Shown here piece by piece: positions 9,067-17,898 of a stretch of DNA of 64,000 bases; position 1 is the stretch's first letter; the number at the start of each line of letters is the position of its first letter. A program made the position numbers and the translations under genes. The DNA lies in assembly GCF_011250515.1 (NCBI RefSeq), contig NZ_JAANOP010000002.1, positions 372,001 through 436,000 on the forward strand, written 5' to 3'. Source of the stretch: Aquirufa ecclesiirivi. GTDB taxonomy: Bacteria > Bacteroidota > Bacteroidia > Cytophagales > Spirosomataceae. The notes beneath the pieces were generated by a model. That model was not told the DNA's origin. It saw only the letters and a program-made list of their open reading frames with translations, and made no database searches.

Positions 9067-10650
9067 ATGCAAAGACCTCAGGGATTCGCAAAGATCATCA
9101 TCGTACTCACGACGATTACCGCAGCTGTCATGGAGTTGTTGGATACCACTATTGTAAACGTGGCACTCAACCAAATAGCTGGGAATTTAGGAGCTACTAT
9201 TGAAGATATTGCCTGGGTGATAACGAGTTATGCGATAGCTAACGTCATCATTATCCCCATGACGGGATTTTTAGGCGAATATTTTGGTAGAAAAAACTAC
9301 TACTTAGGTTCCATGATTCTCTTTGGAATAGCCTCTTACTTCTGTGGGATGAGTGATAGTCTTTGGGAATTAGTCTTTTGGCGATTTATTCAAGGAATTG
9401 GTGGAGGAGCTTTACTTTCTACTTCTCAAGCCATTTTATTTGACGCATTTGAGGTGAAAGACCGACCAACCGCTTCTGGTTTTTTTGGCATGGGAATCAT
9501 CTTGGGGCCATCCTTAGGACCTGTTTTAGGTGGGTATTTAGTGGATAATTATGAATGGAATGATATTTTCTATGTCAATATCCCTGTTTGTATTTTGGCA
9601 TCCATCCTGACAATCGTATTCATTGATCGTAAAGAAGGTGAAGGTCAACATCGACAAAGCATGAAAATCGATTACATCGGAATCGCATTGCTAGCCGTAG
9701 GGATTGGAAACTTACAATATATCTTAGAAAAAGGAGAATCGGAGAGCTGGTTTGAATCAAAAACCATCAATACCATGGCAGGCTTGTGTGCCATTGGCCT
9801 CATTGGTTTTATTTGGCGAGAGTTAACCACGGAACATCCTGTAATCAACTTGAAGATTTTCAAGAATAAGGTATTTGCCATGAGTACCGTCTTTAACCTA
9901 GTCAGTGGATTTGGATTATTTACTTCGGTATTCATTTATCCCATCATGGTGCAGCGGATTAATGGATTAAGCTCTACGGAAACAGGTTTATCATTGATGT
10001 TTCCAACATTATTGGGAGTATTATTCTTTCCAATGATTGCCAAATATCTATCTCTAGGTGGCAAACCCATTCCCGTAATGGGAGTCGGTATTTGTATTTT
10101 CATCATTTTCGGATTCATTGGTGGTTCGGCCACCCCAGAAATGGGTCGCTGGGATTTCTTCCCAATGCACCTCTTGCGTATGATGGGGGTAGCTATGTTA
10201 CAAATGCCCTTAATTAATCAAGCTGTTGCAGGACTACAACCAGCCGAATATCCGGCAGGAATAGCCTTGAGTAATATGATTCGACAATTAGGAGGTGCTT
10301 TTGGAATTGCGGTGGCCAATAATTACGCTACGCATCGTGCGGCCCAACATCGAACCGATTTATTAGCTAATATTCAAGTGGAAAATCCTTTGTTCCAACA
10401 GAGAATTCAAGGTTTAACACAGAACATGATGCAAAAAACGGGAGATTTCGTCCGAAGTGGGGAAGCTGCATATCGCCAATTGGATGCCATGGTCAACAAA
10501 CAAGCCTATTATTTGGCCTACTTAGATACATTCCGATTGGTCTCTATTTTATTCTTGTGCATACTACCTTTCTTGTGGTTATTACGTACCCCAAGGAAAA
10601 CCAAAGCAGAAATTGAAAAAATCATGAAAGCGAGTGAAGAGGCTCATTAA
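9067..10650 (+). CDS. EmrB/QacA-type MFS drug efflux pump (DHA2, 14 TM)
   Basis: This 527-residue inner-membrane transporter carries the DHA2 hallmarks: LLDTTIVNVALNQIAG in TM1, the motif WVITSYAIANVIIIPMTGFL, and GFFGMGIILGPSLGPVLGGY (motif C of drug antiporters). Hydrophobic segments fit about 14 membrane helices. It most likely exports hydrophobic compounds with proton antiport through the adjacent adaptor and outer-membrane channel. The substrate cannot be read from the sequence. Confidence 0.92.
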   Translation: MQRPQGFAKIIIVLTTITAAVMELLDTTIVNVALNQIAGNLGATIEDIAWVITSYAIANVIIIPMTGFLGEYFGRKNYYLGSMILFGIASYFCGMSDSLWELVFWRFIQGIGGGALLSTSQAILFDAFEVKDRPTASGFFGMGIILGPSLGPVLGGYLVDNYEWNDIFYVNIPVCILASILTIVFIDRKEGEGQHRQSMKIDYIGIALLAVGIGNLQYILEKGESESWFESKTINTMAGLCAIGLIGFIWRELTTEHPVINLKIFKNKVFAMSTVFNLVSGFGLFTSVFIYPIMVQRINGLSSTETGLSLMFPTLLGVLFFPMIAKYLSLGGKPIPVMGVGICIFIIFGFIGGSATPEMGRWDFFPMHLLRMMGVAMLQMPLINQAVAGLQPAEYPAGIALSNMIRQLGGAFGIAVANNYATHRAAQHRTDLLANIQVENPLFQQRIQGLTQNMMQKTGDFVRSGEAAYRQLDAMVNKQAYYLAYLDTFRLVSILFLCILPFLWLLRTPRKTKAEIEKIMKASEEAH

Positions 10651-10654
10651 TTAT

Positions 10655-11956
10655 ATGAAAAAATACATCCTACTCCTATCCTATTCGTTGTTGAGCAGCA
10701 CCATGCTAGCCCAAACCAAAGGTCTTCCTGAATTAATCCAAGGCATTTTACAGCATTCGCCTGCTTTAAAAGGACAAAGAAACCTGATTAAAATGGGTCA
10801 AGTAAAAACACAAATTCAAGAATCCTACGCAAAACCAATCATTGGCGCCGAAATTGGAATCACTCGAATTGATCCAGTTGCAAAAGCTAGTTTTAACTTT
10901 GGAGGAGGAAATTCTACTTTACAATTTCAACCCAACATGAATTACAATTCGCAATTTGTAGCCAATCACGTACTGTATGATTGGGGCAGAAATGCGATGG
11001 CGATAGAGAAAACACGATTAGAAACTCAATTAAGTCAAGCTCAGGTTGAGCAACAGGAGTTCCAAATGGGTTTTCAAATCGCCAATCTTTACCAACAAAT
11101 TATCTTCAATAAAAAAGCGATTCTGGTTCAAAAATCACATTTGAAACGTTTAGAAAATAATTTCCAAGTAATTCAACAACAAATAGCACTAGGTGAGGCT
11201 ATCGAGTATGATAAAATCAGCCAACAAGTTAAAATAGCGAATCAAGAGAGTAAAATCTTGGAATCGGAAAATCAAGTAGCTCGTATGTTGGACTATTTAA
11301 GTACTTTATTGGGGGCAAATGCCGAGGTTTATTTAGTAGAAAATCCACAAATATGGCAAGCTCAAATGGCAAAACCGATTGAATCATTTTCTAATCCCGA
11401 GATCTCGCAGATTAAAGCACAAGAAGAAATCATTAATAAGAGTATTGAATTAGCCAAGTCTGAAAATACCCCTACTTTGGCTGGATTGGCAACATTAGGA
11501 TTAAAAAACGGTTATGTTCCAAGAATTAATGGAGAAACGCCCTCCTTTGGAGATGATTTTAAAGTAAATAGCGTCTTAGGACTAAAGCTCAGTATTCCGA
11601 TATATGCAGGAAAAAGAGCGAGTTATCAAACCGAATTAGCCACCATTCAAAAAGAGCGTGTTGCTTTTCAATTGGAAGATGCACAAGAAAAATTAGGAAC
11701 AGAATGGAGGCAAGCACAATTGAATCAACAAAACTATGTAAGGAAAGCTGCAACGCAGAAGGAAGTAGTTGCGCAAGCACAATATGCGTTAGAATTAGCG
11801 AATACACGATTTAAGCAAGGATTGATTCGCCGAATTGAATTAGATCAAGCAGAATCCATCTTAGAAGAATCCCAATTGATGCAAGCTCAGTTTGATTATC
11901 AAGTGAACCTACAACAATTGGAATTATATAGAATACAGGGAATAAAAATTTGGTAA
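10655..11956 (+). CDS. TolC family outer membrane efflux protein
   Basis: This 433-residue protein has a clear signal peptide (MKKYILLLSYSLL to about MLAQ) and two long helical repeats typical of TolC-like OEP domains. It is Gln/Ala rich, with coiled-coil-like stretches around residues 110-200 and 320-425. It completes a tripartite pump with the two preceding genes. The ATG at 10655, 4 bases after the pump stop, places the signal peptide at the N-terminus; an upstream GTG at 10634 overlaps the pump gene. The stop codon abuts the convergent ald stop. Confidence 0.9.
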   Translation: MKKYILLLSYSLLSSTMLAQTKGLPELIQGILQHSPALKGQRNLIKMGQVKTQIQESYAKPIIGAEIGITRIDPVAKASFNFGGGNSTLQFQPNMNYNSQFVANHVLYDWGRNAMAIEKTRLETQLSQAQVEQQEFQMGFQIANLYQQIIFNKKAILVQKSHLKRLENNFQVIQQQIALGEAIEYDKISQQVKIANQESKILESENQVARMLDYLSTLLGANAEVYLVENPQIWQAQMAKPIESFSNPEISQIKAQEEIINKSIELAKSENTPTLAGLATLGLKNGYVPRINGETPSFGDDFKVNSVLGLKLSIPIYAGKRASYQTELATIQKERVAFQLEDAQEKLGTEWRQAQLNQQNYVRKAATQKEVVAQAQYALELANTRFKQGLIRRIELDQAESILEESQLMQAQFDYQVNLQQLELYRIQGIKIW

Positions 11957-13042
11957 TTATAAATCAAACAAGATCGCCAAAGTAGGATTTTGCAATTTAC
12001 CCTCATAAATCGTCAAACCATTAGCTAGTGCTGGGTTATTGGTACAAGCTAAATTCCAACCTTCTTTGGCAATCTGTTGTACATAAGGTAATGTCGCTTG
12101 AGTCAAGGCCAAAGTAGATGTTTGAGGTACAGCTCCAGGCATATTGGCTACACAATAGTGTACTATTCCATCGATTTCAAACACAGGATTTTCATGGGTC
12201 GTTGGCCTACACGTTTCAATACATCCCCCCTGATCTACGGCTACATCAACTAACACTGTTCCTGGGCTCATTCGTTTTAAATCTTCTCTTTTGATTAGAT
12301 GTGGAGCCTTGGCTCCATGTAAAAGCACGGCACCAACTATTAGGTCGGCCTGAGGCAAACATTCCTGAATGGACAAGGAAGTAGAATATTGAGTGGACAC
12401 ATTGGCAGGCAATATATCTTCCAAATAGCGCAATCTAGCTAGATTTGTATCAAAGATGGTGACATTAGCTCCAAGACCTGCGGCCATTTTGGCAGCCTGC
12501 GTTCCTACTACTCCTCCTCCTAAAATGACCACATTTGCTGGCTTAACGCCGGGTACTCCTCCTAACATCTTTCCTTTTCCGCCTTGTGCCTTAGCTAAAA
12601 AATAAGCACCCACTTGGATGGACATTCTACCGGCTACTTCCGACATCGGAGTTAATAAAGGAAGACTCCGATCAGGCAATTCCACTGTTTCATAAGCTAT
12701 ACAAATTGCTTTACTGGTTATCATCGCTTGGGTCAGTTCCTTTGAAGCTGCAAAATGAAAATAAGTAAATAAAATTTGACCTGCTTGAATCAAAGGAAAT
12801 TCTTGTGCTAAGGGTTCTTTCACCTTTACGATCATCTGAGAGGTTGAATAAATAGAAGCTGCATCAGGAAGAATGACAGCTCCAGTTTGCATATACAACT
12901 CATCCGAAAAACCAGAACCTACACCTGCCTGACTTTGTACATACACTTGATGACCTTGAGCCACCAACGATTGAACTCCTGCAGGTGTTAAACCTACTCG
13001 GAACTCTTGTTTTTTAATTTCCTTAGGGACGCCAATAATCAT
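11957..13042 (-). CDS. ald: Alanine dehydrogenase
   Basis: Ald interconverts L-alanine and pyruvate plus ammonia with NAD. The 361-residue protein matches the family throughout: MIIGVPKEIKKQEFRVGLTP at the N-terminus, substrate and catalytic residues in VKVKEP (Lys75) and TYFHFA (His96), and the NAD-binding Rossmann motif VILGGGVVGTQAAKMAAGLG near 170-190. The length is close to the usual 370. It is divergent from an Lrp/AsnC regulator, a common arrangement for ald genes. A terminator-like hairpin lies in its presumed leader. Confidence 0.96.
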   Translation of the reverse strand: MIIGVPKEIKKQEFRVGLTPAGVQSLVAQGHQVYVQSQAGVGSGFSDELYMQTGAVILPDAASIYSTSQMIVKVKEPLAQEFPLIQAGQILFTYFHFAASKELTQAMITSKAICIAYETVELPDRSLPLLTPMSEVAGRMSIQVGAYFLAKAQGGKGKMLGGVPGVKPANVVILGGGVVGTQAAKMAAGLGANVTIFDTNLARLRYLEDILPANVSTQYSTSLSIQECLPQADLIVGAVLLHGAKAPHLIKREDLKRMSPGTVLVDVAVDQGGCIETCRPTTHENPVFEIDGIVHYCVANMPGAVPQTSTLALTQATLPYVQQIAKEGWNLACTNNPALANGLTIYEGKLQNPTLAILFDL

Positions 13043-13064
13043 GATAGTAGATGTTTAGCTTGTT

Positions 13065-13104
13065 GAAAAAAAAGAACGGCCAACGAAAAATTTCGCTGGC
13101 CGTT
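13065..13104 (-). terminator. Terminator-like hairpin in the ald leader (possible attenuator)
   Basis: On the minus strand, an inverted repeat with AACGGCCA and TGGCCGTT outer arms (13075-13104, one internal mismatch, inner CGAAA/TTTCG) is followed by a run of T. This has the form of an intrinsic terminator, yet it lies between the ald -7 element and the ald start codon. It could attenuate ald, or end a short leader RNA. No alternative antiterminator fold was worked out. Confidence 0.55.
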
Positions 13105-13129
13105 ACCTTTGATGAAGTATAATACACTG

Positions 13130-13137
13130 CAAATATA
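13130..13137 (-). promoter_or_regulatory. Candidate ald promoter, -7 element
   Basis: The minus strand reads TATATTTG, an exact TAnnTTTG match, about 90 bases before the ald ATG. No TTG at the usual -33 position was found, so strength is uncertain. A divergent Lrp protein could act here. Transcription from this element would run through the terminator-like hairpin before reaching ald. Confidence 0.45.
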
Positions 13138-13257
13138 AATAAGACAAAAAATATTTATGCATATCACTAATAAATAAGGAATTATTTCTGTTAAAATACA
13201 TTTTGTAGAAAAATATTCTATAAATTAACTTTCTGTTAATACAAATCCGAAAAAATT

Positions 13258-13731
13258 ATGGCTTCCAAACTTAATTTAGACGCACTTGATTTAAAGATTC
13301 TAAAAATTATCCAAGGAAATGGGCAAAAGAAACTCAAAGAAATAGCTTCTCAAGTCAATCTATCCTTATCTCCGACGCATGATCGAATCAGAAAAATGGA
13401 AAAAGATGGATATATCATGTCCTATGTGGGGCTGTTGAATCGAAAAATGTTAGACTTAGGTCTTTTGGTGCATTGTCAGGTAACCCTTGAAAAACAAAAT
13501 CGAAAAAATTTCAAAGAATTTGAGCAAGCCGTCCAAGCTTTTCCTGAGGTTTTATCCTGCCATTTGGTCTCAGGGAACTTTGATTATTACTTAATGGTTG
13601 TCAGTGCGGATGTAGAAAGTTACAACCGATTCTACCAAGAGAAGTTGGCCGTACTACCTACAGTAGCCCACATCAACAGTTTATTTGTGATGGATGAAAT
13701 AAAACAAAGTACAGAATTACCCATTGCTTGA
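13258..13731 (+). CDS. Lrp/AsnC family transcriptional regulator
   Basis: The 157-residue protein has an N-terminal AsnC-type helix-turn-helix (LDALDLKILKIIQGN, then LKEIASQVNLSLSPTHDRIRK) and a C-terminal RAM ligand-binding domain (about 70-150) with VLSCHLVSGNFDYYLMVV. Such proteins sense amino acids. The divergent position next to ald suggests that it controls alanine catabolism. This is inferred from position, with no binding site identified. Confidence 0.92.
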   Translation: MASKLNLDALDLKILKIIQGNGQKKLKEIASQVNLSLSPTHDRIRKMEKDGYIMSYVGLLNRKMLDLGLLVHCQVTLEKQNRKNFKEFEQAVQAFPEVLSCHLVSGNFDYYLMVVSADVESYNRFYQEKLAVLPTVAHINSLFVMDEIKQSTELPIA

Positions 13732-13759
13732 CAATGGCTTGTATAATGTTGTACCTTTG
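13728..13759 (+). promoter_or_regulatory. Promoter of the tmRNA gene
   Basis: TTG at 13728-13730 and TACCTTTG at 13752-13759 (exact TAnnTTTG) are separated by 21 bases, which fits a Bacteroidota housekeeping promoter. The predicted start, several bases downstream, agrees with the mature tmRNA 5' end at 13772. The -33 part overlaps the stop codon of the lrp gene. Confidence 0.7.
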
Positions 13760-13771
13760 TATTCCAATAAT

Positions 13772-14143
13772 GGGGTCGACCGGTTTTGACAGCTTATGTC
13801 GGTCGGTGGTAAGCACGTCGGGAGTTGTAGGCATTTCCTGTTAAAAAAACCTTCGAATTATAACTGGCAATACACAGTATGCCATGGCTGCTTAATCTTA
13901 GAGATTAATCAATTTGCCATCGTTCAGCCTTCTCTAAACTCTGCCGAGGAGGGCATCTGAGCGTCGACATGCAGAGTCGATAAGTTCGAATTTCTCTACG
14001 GGCTTGTTAGTATCCAGAGGATAAGTTGAAAGTTTGGGTCTGATGTGAACCCGCTTTTGAACGAAAATGAATCACCTCTAAACGTGTAGAAAGCTATTGT
14101 TCGCTAGGTTTGGACGAGGGTTCGAATCCCTCCGACTCCACCA
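13772..14143 (+). ncRNA. ssrA: Transfer-messenger RNA
   Basis: The 5' end GGGGTCGACCGGTTTTGAC and the 3' end GGTTCGAATCCCTCC followed by GACTCCACCA form the tRNA-like half, with CCA encoded. The tag reading frame runs GGC AAT ACA CAG TAT GCC ATG GCT GCT TAA at 13866-13895, giving GNTQYAMAA. Together with SmpB this RNA rescues stalled ribosomes and marks the nascent protein for proteolysis. The one-piece length of about 372 nt is normal. A Gly resume codon and an AMAA or ALAA end are usual in Bacteroidota. Confidence 0.96.
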
Positions 14144-14166
14144 TTTGCCATCAAGGCACAAAAATC

Positions 14167-14206
14167 AAACTAGGCCCGGTCAATATTCGGGCCTAGTTTT
14201 GTTTTT
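14167..14206 (+). terminator. Intrinsic terminator of ssrA
   Basis: AAACTAGGCCCG and CGGGCCTAGTTT form a perfect 12-bp stem with a 9-base loop, followed by TGTTTTT. It starts 24 bases after the tmRNA CCA end. Confidence 0.9.
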
Positions 14207-14500
14207 AACGCACCAATTTCTCCATAAATCCTTCACTTCTGAAATATTTAAAAATATATGCAAGAGATTGTTTCTGAAGTCCTTTTGACTTTTTTATTCT
14301 ATTAAATCAGTCAAAATTTATTTTTTTGACATAACAATTGGGATAACATCATTTCATTTTCATCCATTATTATCTTGGCAGACATATTCCCATGAAAAGA
14401 CTTCATGCATGGATAAAAAAATAATCATAGGACTAAGGATGATTTTCAATTACCTGTATATTTAGGAAAGTGAATTTTATACAAATAAAATAATACCCAC
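14207..14500. other. Non-coding gap between the ssrA terminator and the S10 peptidase gene
   Basis: No coding frame is convincing here. An AAGTC/GACTT mini-hairpin followed by T runs (around 14277-14296) and a GTCAAAA/TTTTGAC inverted repeat (around 14310-14330) are visible, but both are weak in this AT-rich sequence. I find no exact TAnnTTTG element for the downstream gene. Confidence 0.5.
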
Positions 14501-16036
14501 ATGCAAAAACTTCTCTACACCTATTTGCTACTGTTTATTAGCTTATTCACTTTAGCACAAAAGTCCTTGGAAGATACGGTTGCCAAAGCCGCTTTGAAGG
14601 TAGATATGCATCCTAATTTTAAAAGAGAGCTGTCTTTAGAGGCTAAAACTGAAAATAAAGGAGAAATCAATATCAAAGGACAAAAAGTAAGTTATAAAGT
14701 GATAACAGGAACTATGCCTGTTTGGGATGATCAGGGAAAAGCCATTGCTGGATTATTTTATGTGTATTATGAGCGTACAGATGTTAGCAATAAAACAGAA
14801 CGTCCCTTAGTCATTTCTTTTAACGGAGGTCCAGGAACTGCCAGTGTTTGGATGCATTTAGGTTATACTGGCCCACGGAAATTGAAAATTGACGATGAGG
14901 GATATCCGATACAACCTTATGGATTTGATGAAAACCCCCAATCTATCCTAGATGTAGCAGATATTGTGTACATCGATCCTGTGAATACCGGATTTTCACG
15001 TATTCTAGATAAATCAGTCCCAACTTCAAAATTCTTCGGAGTCAATGCCGATATAAAATATTTAGCTGAATGGATCAATGCATTTGTGGCGCGTCAAAAA
15101 AGATGGGCTTCACCTAAGTTCTTGATAGGTGAAAGTTATGGTACAGCTAGGGTGGCAGGCTTGTCTTTAGAATTACAAAATAAACATTGGATGTATTTAA
15201 ATGGTGTCATCTTGGTTTCTCCTACCGATTTGGGCATTGAACGTGGTGGAAATATGAGTGCTGCCATGCGTGTGCCTTATATGGCAGCAACTGCTTGGTA
15301 TCATAAAAAATTACCTGTAGACTTACAATCAAAAGATTTAACAGCATACTTACCAGAAGTAGAGGAATTTACTCTGAGTGAATTATTACCAGCTATTGCC
15401 CAAGGTGGCGCATTAAATAAAGAGAAACGCGCCTTGATGGTAAAAAAATTAGCTCGTTATACTGGACTAAGTGAAATAGCTGTCATGAACCAGAATTTGG
15501 AAATTCCATTAGACTTTTTCTGGAAAGAATTATTAAGGAACCAAGGTAAAACGGTTGGACGATTAGATTCAAGGTATATTGGTATAGATAAAAAAGATGC
15601 TGGGGACAAACCAGATTATAATTCGGAGCTAACTAGTTGGGAGCACTCATTTACACCGGCTATAAACATGTATTTACGAGATGAATTAGGTTACAAAACA
15701 GATTTACCCTATTATATTTTTGGACCTACATTCCCTTGGGATAGAACGAATAACCATACAGGTGACGATTTACGTCAAGCGATGATGCAAAATCCATATT
15801 TGCATGTGTTGGTACAATCAGGGTATTATGACGGTGCATGTGATTATTTCAACGCGAAATACAATATGTGGCAAATGGATCCCGCTGGAAAAATTCAAGA
15901 TCGAATGTTCTGGGAAGGATACAGGAGTGGACACATGATGTATTTACGAAAAGAAGATTTAAAAACAAGTAATGATCATTTGAGAACATTTATTAAAAAG
16001 AGTATTCCCAAACATGGTACACCTGCAAAATTTTAA
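14501..16036 (+). CDS. Secreted serine carboxypeptidase-like peptidase (family S10)
   Basis: This 511-residue protein has an N-terminal signal peptide (to about FTLAQ, residue 20). The S10 family oxyanion segment VISFNGGPGTASVW is at about 107-120, and the nucleophile motif GESYG has its Ser near 212. Catalytic Asp and His are probably in SGYYDGACDYF and in GYRSGHMMYLRKEDLK near the C-terminus. S10 enzymes trim C-terminal residues at acidic pH in eukaryotes; bacterial members are less characterised. Export to the periplasm or outside is expected. It stands alone, 230 bases before the DUF1080 gene. Confidence 0.85.
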   Translation: MQKLLYTYLLLFISLFTLAQKSLEDTVAKAALKVDMHPNFKRELSLEAKTENKGEINIKGQKVSYKVITGTMPVWDDQGKAIAGLFYVYYERTDVSNKTERPLVISFNGGPGTASVWMHLGYTGPRKLKIDDEGYPIQPYGFDENPQSILDVADIVYIDPVNTGFSRILDKSVPTSKFFGVNADIKYLAEWINAFVARQKRWASPKFLIGESYGTARVAGLSLELQNKHWMYLNGVILVSPTDLGIERGGNMSAAMRVPYMAATAWYHKKLPVDLQSKDLTAYLPEVEEFTLSELLPAIAQGGALNKEKRALMVKKLARYTGLSEIAVMNQNLEIPLDFFWKELLRNQGKTVGRLDSRYIGIDKKDAGDKPDYNSELTSWEHSFTPAINMYLRDELGYKTDLPYYIFGPTFPWDRTNNHTGDDLRQAMMQNPYLHVLVQSGYYDGACDYFNAKYNMWQMDPAGKIQDRMFWEGYRSGHMMYLRKEDLKTSNDHLRTFIKKSIPKHGTPAKF

Positions 16037-16266
16037 ACAATCTAACTTAACTTAGAACTTAGCGATTGATTGCATGCTGAGTGCCAAATATGGGACTAGT
16101 AGTAACTATTTAATCATGTTACATTCGACTGATTTCATACTTTCATTTTACTAGTAACCTTCTTTCTATCAGGATAGACCCGATGTAGAAGCATATTTTA
16201 ATGAATTCAGAATGATAACAATGAAAAAATCGTAAATTCATTGTTCAAACAATACTCAACTTTACT

Positions 16267-17220
16267 ATGAAACAAAGATTCATTTCATTCATTAAGACCT
16301 CATTCCTGCTCTCCATTGTCTCTTTATCCTTTAGTACCTTGGCTCAGGTTCCAGCTGGGCATTCTGTGATAGAAGGAAGGTGGGACATCACCATTACAAA
16401 AAGAAATGTGACCACTCCGGCCTGGCTAGAAGTGACGCATTCTGGTTTAAAAACATTGACTGGTCATTTTGTAGGCGATGGCGGTAGTTCTCGCCCTATT
16501 TCCAAAGTAAATTTTGCTAACAATATCATTTCTTTTAGCATTCCTCCCCAATGGGAAAATTCCGAAAAAGATTTAATGCTAGAAGCCGAATTAAAAGATG
16601 ATAAATTAATGGGCACATTAACGACCCCATTAGGAGAGAAATTCCGTATTCTAGGTGTAAGAGCTCCTAAATTATGGAGAGAAAATACACCTGTTTGGGG
16701 AACACAAATTAGTCTTTTCAACGGTAAAAACATGGATGGCTGGCAGACTTTAGGACCCGATAACCAATGGGTAGCTGTGAATGGGATCATGAAAAGTCCT
16801 AGAACTGGGGCGAATATTCGTACCGTTCAAACCTTCCAAGATTTCAAATTACACGCAGAATTCCGTGTACCTAAAGAAAGCAATAGTGGATTGTATTTAC
16901 GCGGTCGATATGAAATCCAAGTGGCCGACAGCAAGGGTTTAGAACCAGCCAAAGATCAGTTAGGTGCCGTTTATGGATTTATAGCTCCGTTGGAAAATGT
17001 GGCTAAAGAAGCTGGCGAATGGCAGACTTATGATATTGAATTAGTTGGCCGTAATATCACGGTTACTTTAAATGGCAAAACAGTTATTTATAAAGCAGAA
17101 ATTCCAGGAATTACGGGAGGTGCTTTAGATAGCAACGAGGGAGAAGCTGGTCCCATTATGATTCAAGGTGATCATGGCCCAGTAGAATACAGAAATTTGG
17201 TAATCACCCCAGCGAAATAA
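16267..17220 (+). CDS. Secreted DUF1080 (3-keto-disaccharide hydrolase-like) protein
   Basis: This 317-residue protein has a signal peptide (to about TLAQ, residue 26), a beta-rich N-terminal region (about 35-135), and a C-terminal DUF1080 jelly-roll (about 150-316). The DUF1080 part begins with SLFNGKNMDGWQTLG and contains FRVPKESNSGLYLRGRYEIQ and DSKG. Some DUF1080 proteins hydrolyse 3-keto-glycosides; others are only inferred to bind or cleave glycans. The extra N-terminal domain is not one I recognise. Substrate unknown. Confidence 0.82.
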   Translation: MKQRFISFIKTSFLLSIVSLSFSTLAQVPAGHSVIEGRWDITITKRNVTTPAWLEVTHSGLKTLTGHFVGDGGSSRPISKVNFANNIISFSIPPQWENSEKDLMLEAELKDDKLMGTLTTPLGEKFRILGVRAPKLWRENTPVWGTQISLFNGKNMDGWQTLGPDNQWVAVNGIMKSPRTGANIRTVQTFQDFKLHAEFRVPKESNSGLYLRGRYEIQVADSKGLEPAKDQLGAVYGFIAPLENVAKEAGEWQTYDIELVGRNITVTLNGKTVIYKAEIPGITGGALDSNEGEAGPIMIQGDHGPVEYRNLVITPAK

Positions 17221-17282
17221 ATGTAGAATGTAGAATGTAGAATTAATTGACTATTCTACATTCTACATTCTACATTCTACAT
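17221..17282. repeat. Heptanucleotide repeats forming a long perfect hairpin
   Basis: Three GTAGAAT units (17223-17243) face four ATTCTAC units (17253-17280). The 23-base left arm (17221-17243) is perfectly complementary to 17253-17275 around a 9-base loop. It begins directly after the DUF1080 stop and lies 11 bases before the stop of the convergent membrane-protein gene. It could serve as a two-way terminator, although it lacks a long T tract. Confidence 0.85.
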
Positions 17283-17292
17283 TTCACATTCA

Positions 17293-17844
17293 TCATTCAA
17301 CTCTTCTCGGCAAGTACCAACCTAACCACAGGCCACATAAGCCCCAAGAAACGATTAAATCAATGAGTTCTGCCCTCAAATCAAACACAGGGTACCAAAT
17401 ATGTTGGGTATAAGGTGAATTAGTAAATACCAATACGCCTATCACCAAACACATACCTAAAATAGTCTTCATGGTAGGCGTTTTTAATTGCCTGATCAGA
17501 TAAATGACTAAGAATACCAAGAATATATCCACGATTAATCCTCGAATCATATTATCCTGCATGGAAATATTATAGTTGGAATAATATTGTATTCTAGCCC
17601 ATGGCTTTCCAGTGACAGATTTAGTAAACTCATCTGCTTTGGCCATGTCTTGCTCATTTTCCATGCGAGGTAAAATATAGCCTCCCTCCTTTTTGAGATG
17701 TTTTGCCAGTACGTTCAATACACTATCCTGACTAGCAGTGTACATTTGGGAAGGCTCATGCAAGTTGAATGCCACGTGGGAAGCAGCTTGCCAAAAGAAA
17801 ATAATTAAGCCACCTACTACAGCTCCAATGATCGTTCTTTTCAT
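17293..17844 (-). CDS. Hypothetical membrane protein, four TM segments
   Basis: I do not recognise this 183-residue protein. A hydrophobic N-terminal segment (about 5-26) is followed by a soluble, probably extracytoplasmic loop (about 28-98) containing EGGYILPRMENEQDMAKADEF, and then three hydrophobic segments (about 100-118, 124-141 and 156-178). No enzymatic motif is visible. It is monocistronic on the minus strand, 54 bases downstream of the GH105 gene start region's opposite end, and is not obviously linked to sugar metabolism. Confidence 0.7.
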   Translation of the reverse strand: MKRTIIGAVVGGLIIFFWQAASHVAFNLHEPSQMYTASQDSVLNVLAKHLKKEGGYILPRMENEQDMAKADEFTKSVTGKPWARIQYYSNYNISMQDNMIRGLIVDIFLVFLVIYLIRQLKTPTMKTILGMCLVIGVLVFTNSPYTQHIWYPVFDLRAELIDLIVSWGLCGLWLGWYLPRRVE

Positions 17845-17898
17845 GGTTTTAACATTTAGTGTGGGCTAAATGTATGAAAAAAATTAGAAAACATAGAA

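Noticed and set aside
14097-14288. Open frame of 63 codons on the plus strand
   Set aside because: It starts inside the tRNA-like end of the tmRNA and crosses its terminator, so it is not a gene.
14277-14330. Weak AT-rich hairpins downstream of the tmRNA terminator
   Set aside because: Stems of 5-7 A/T-rich pairs are expected by chance here.
17221-17282. Tandem repeats as a possible CRISPR array
   Set aside because: The unit is 7 bases with no spacers, so this is a simple repeat palindrome.
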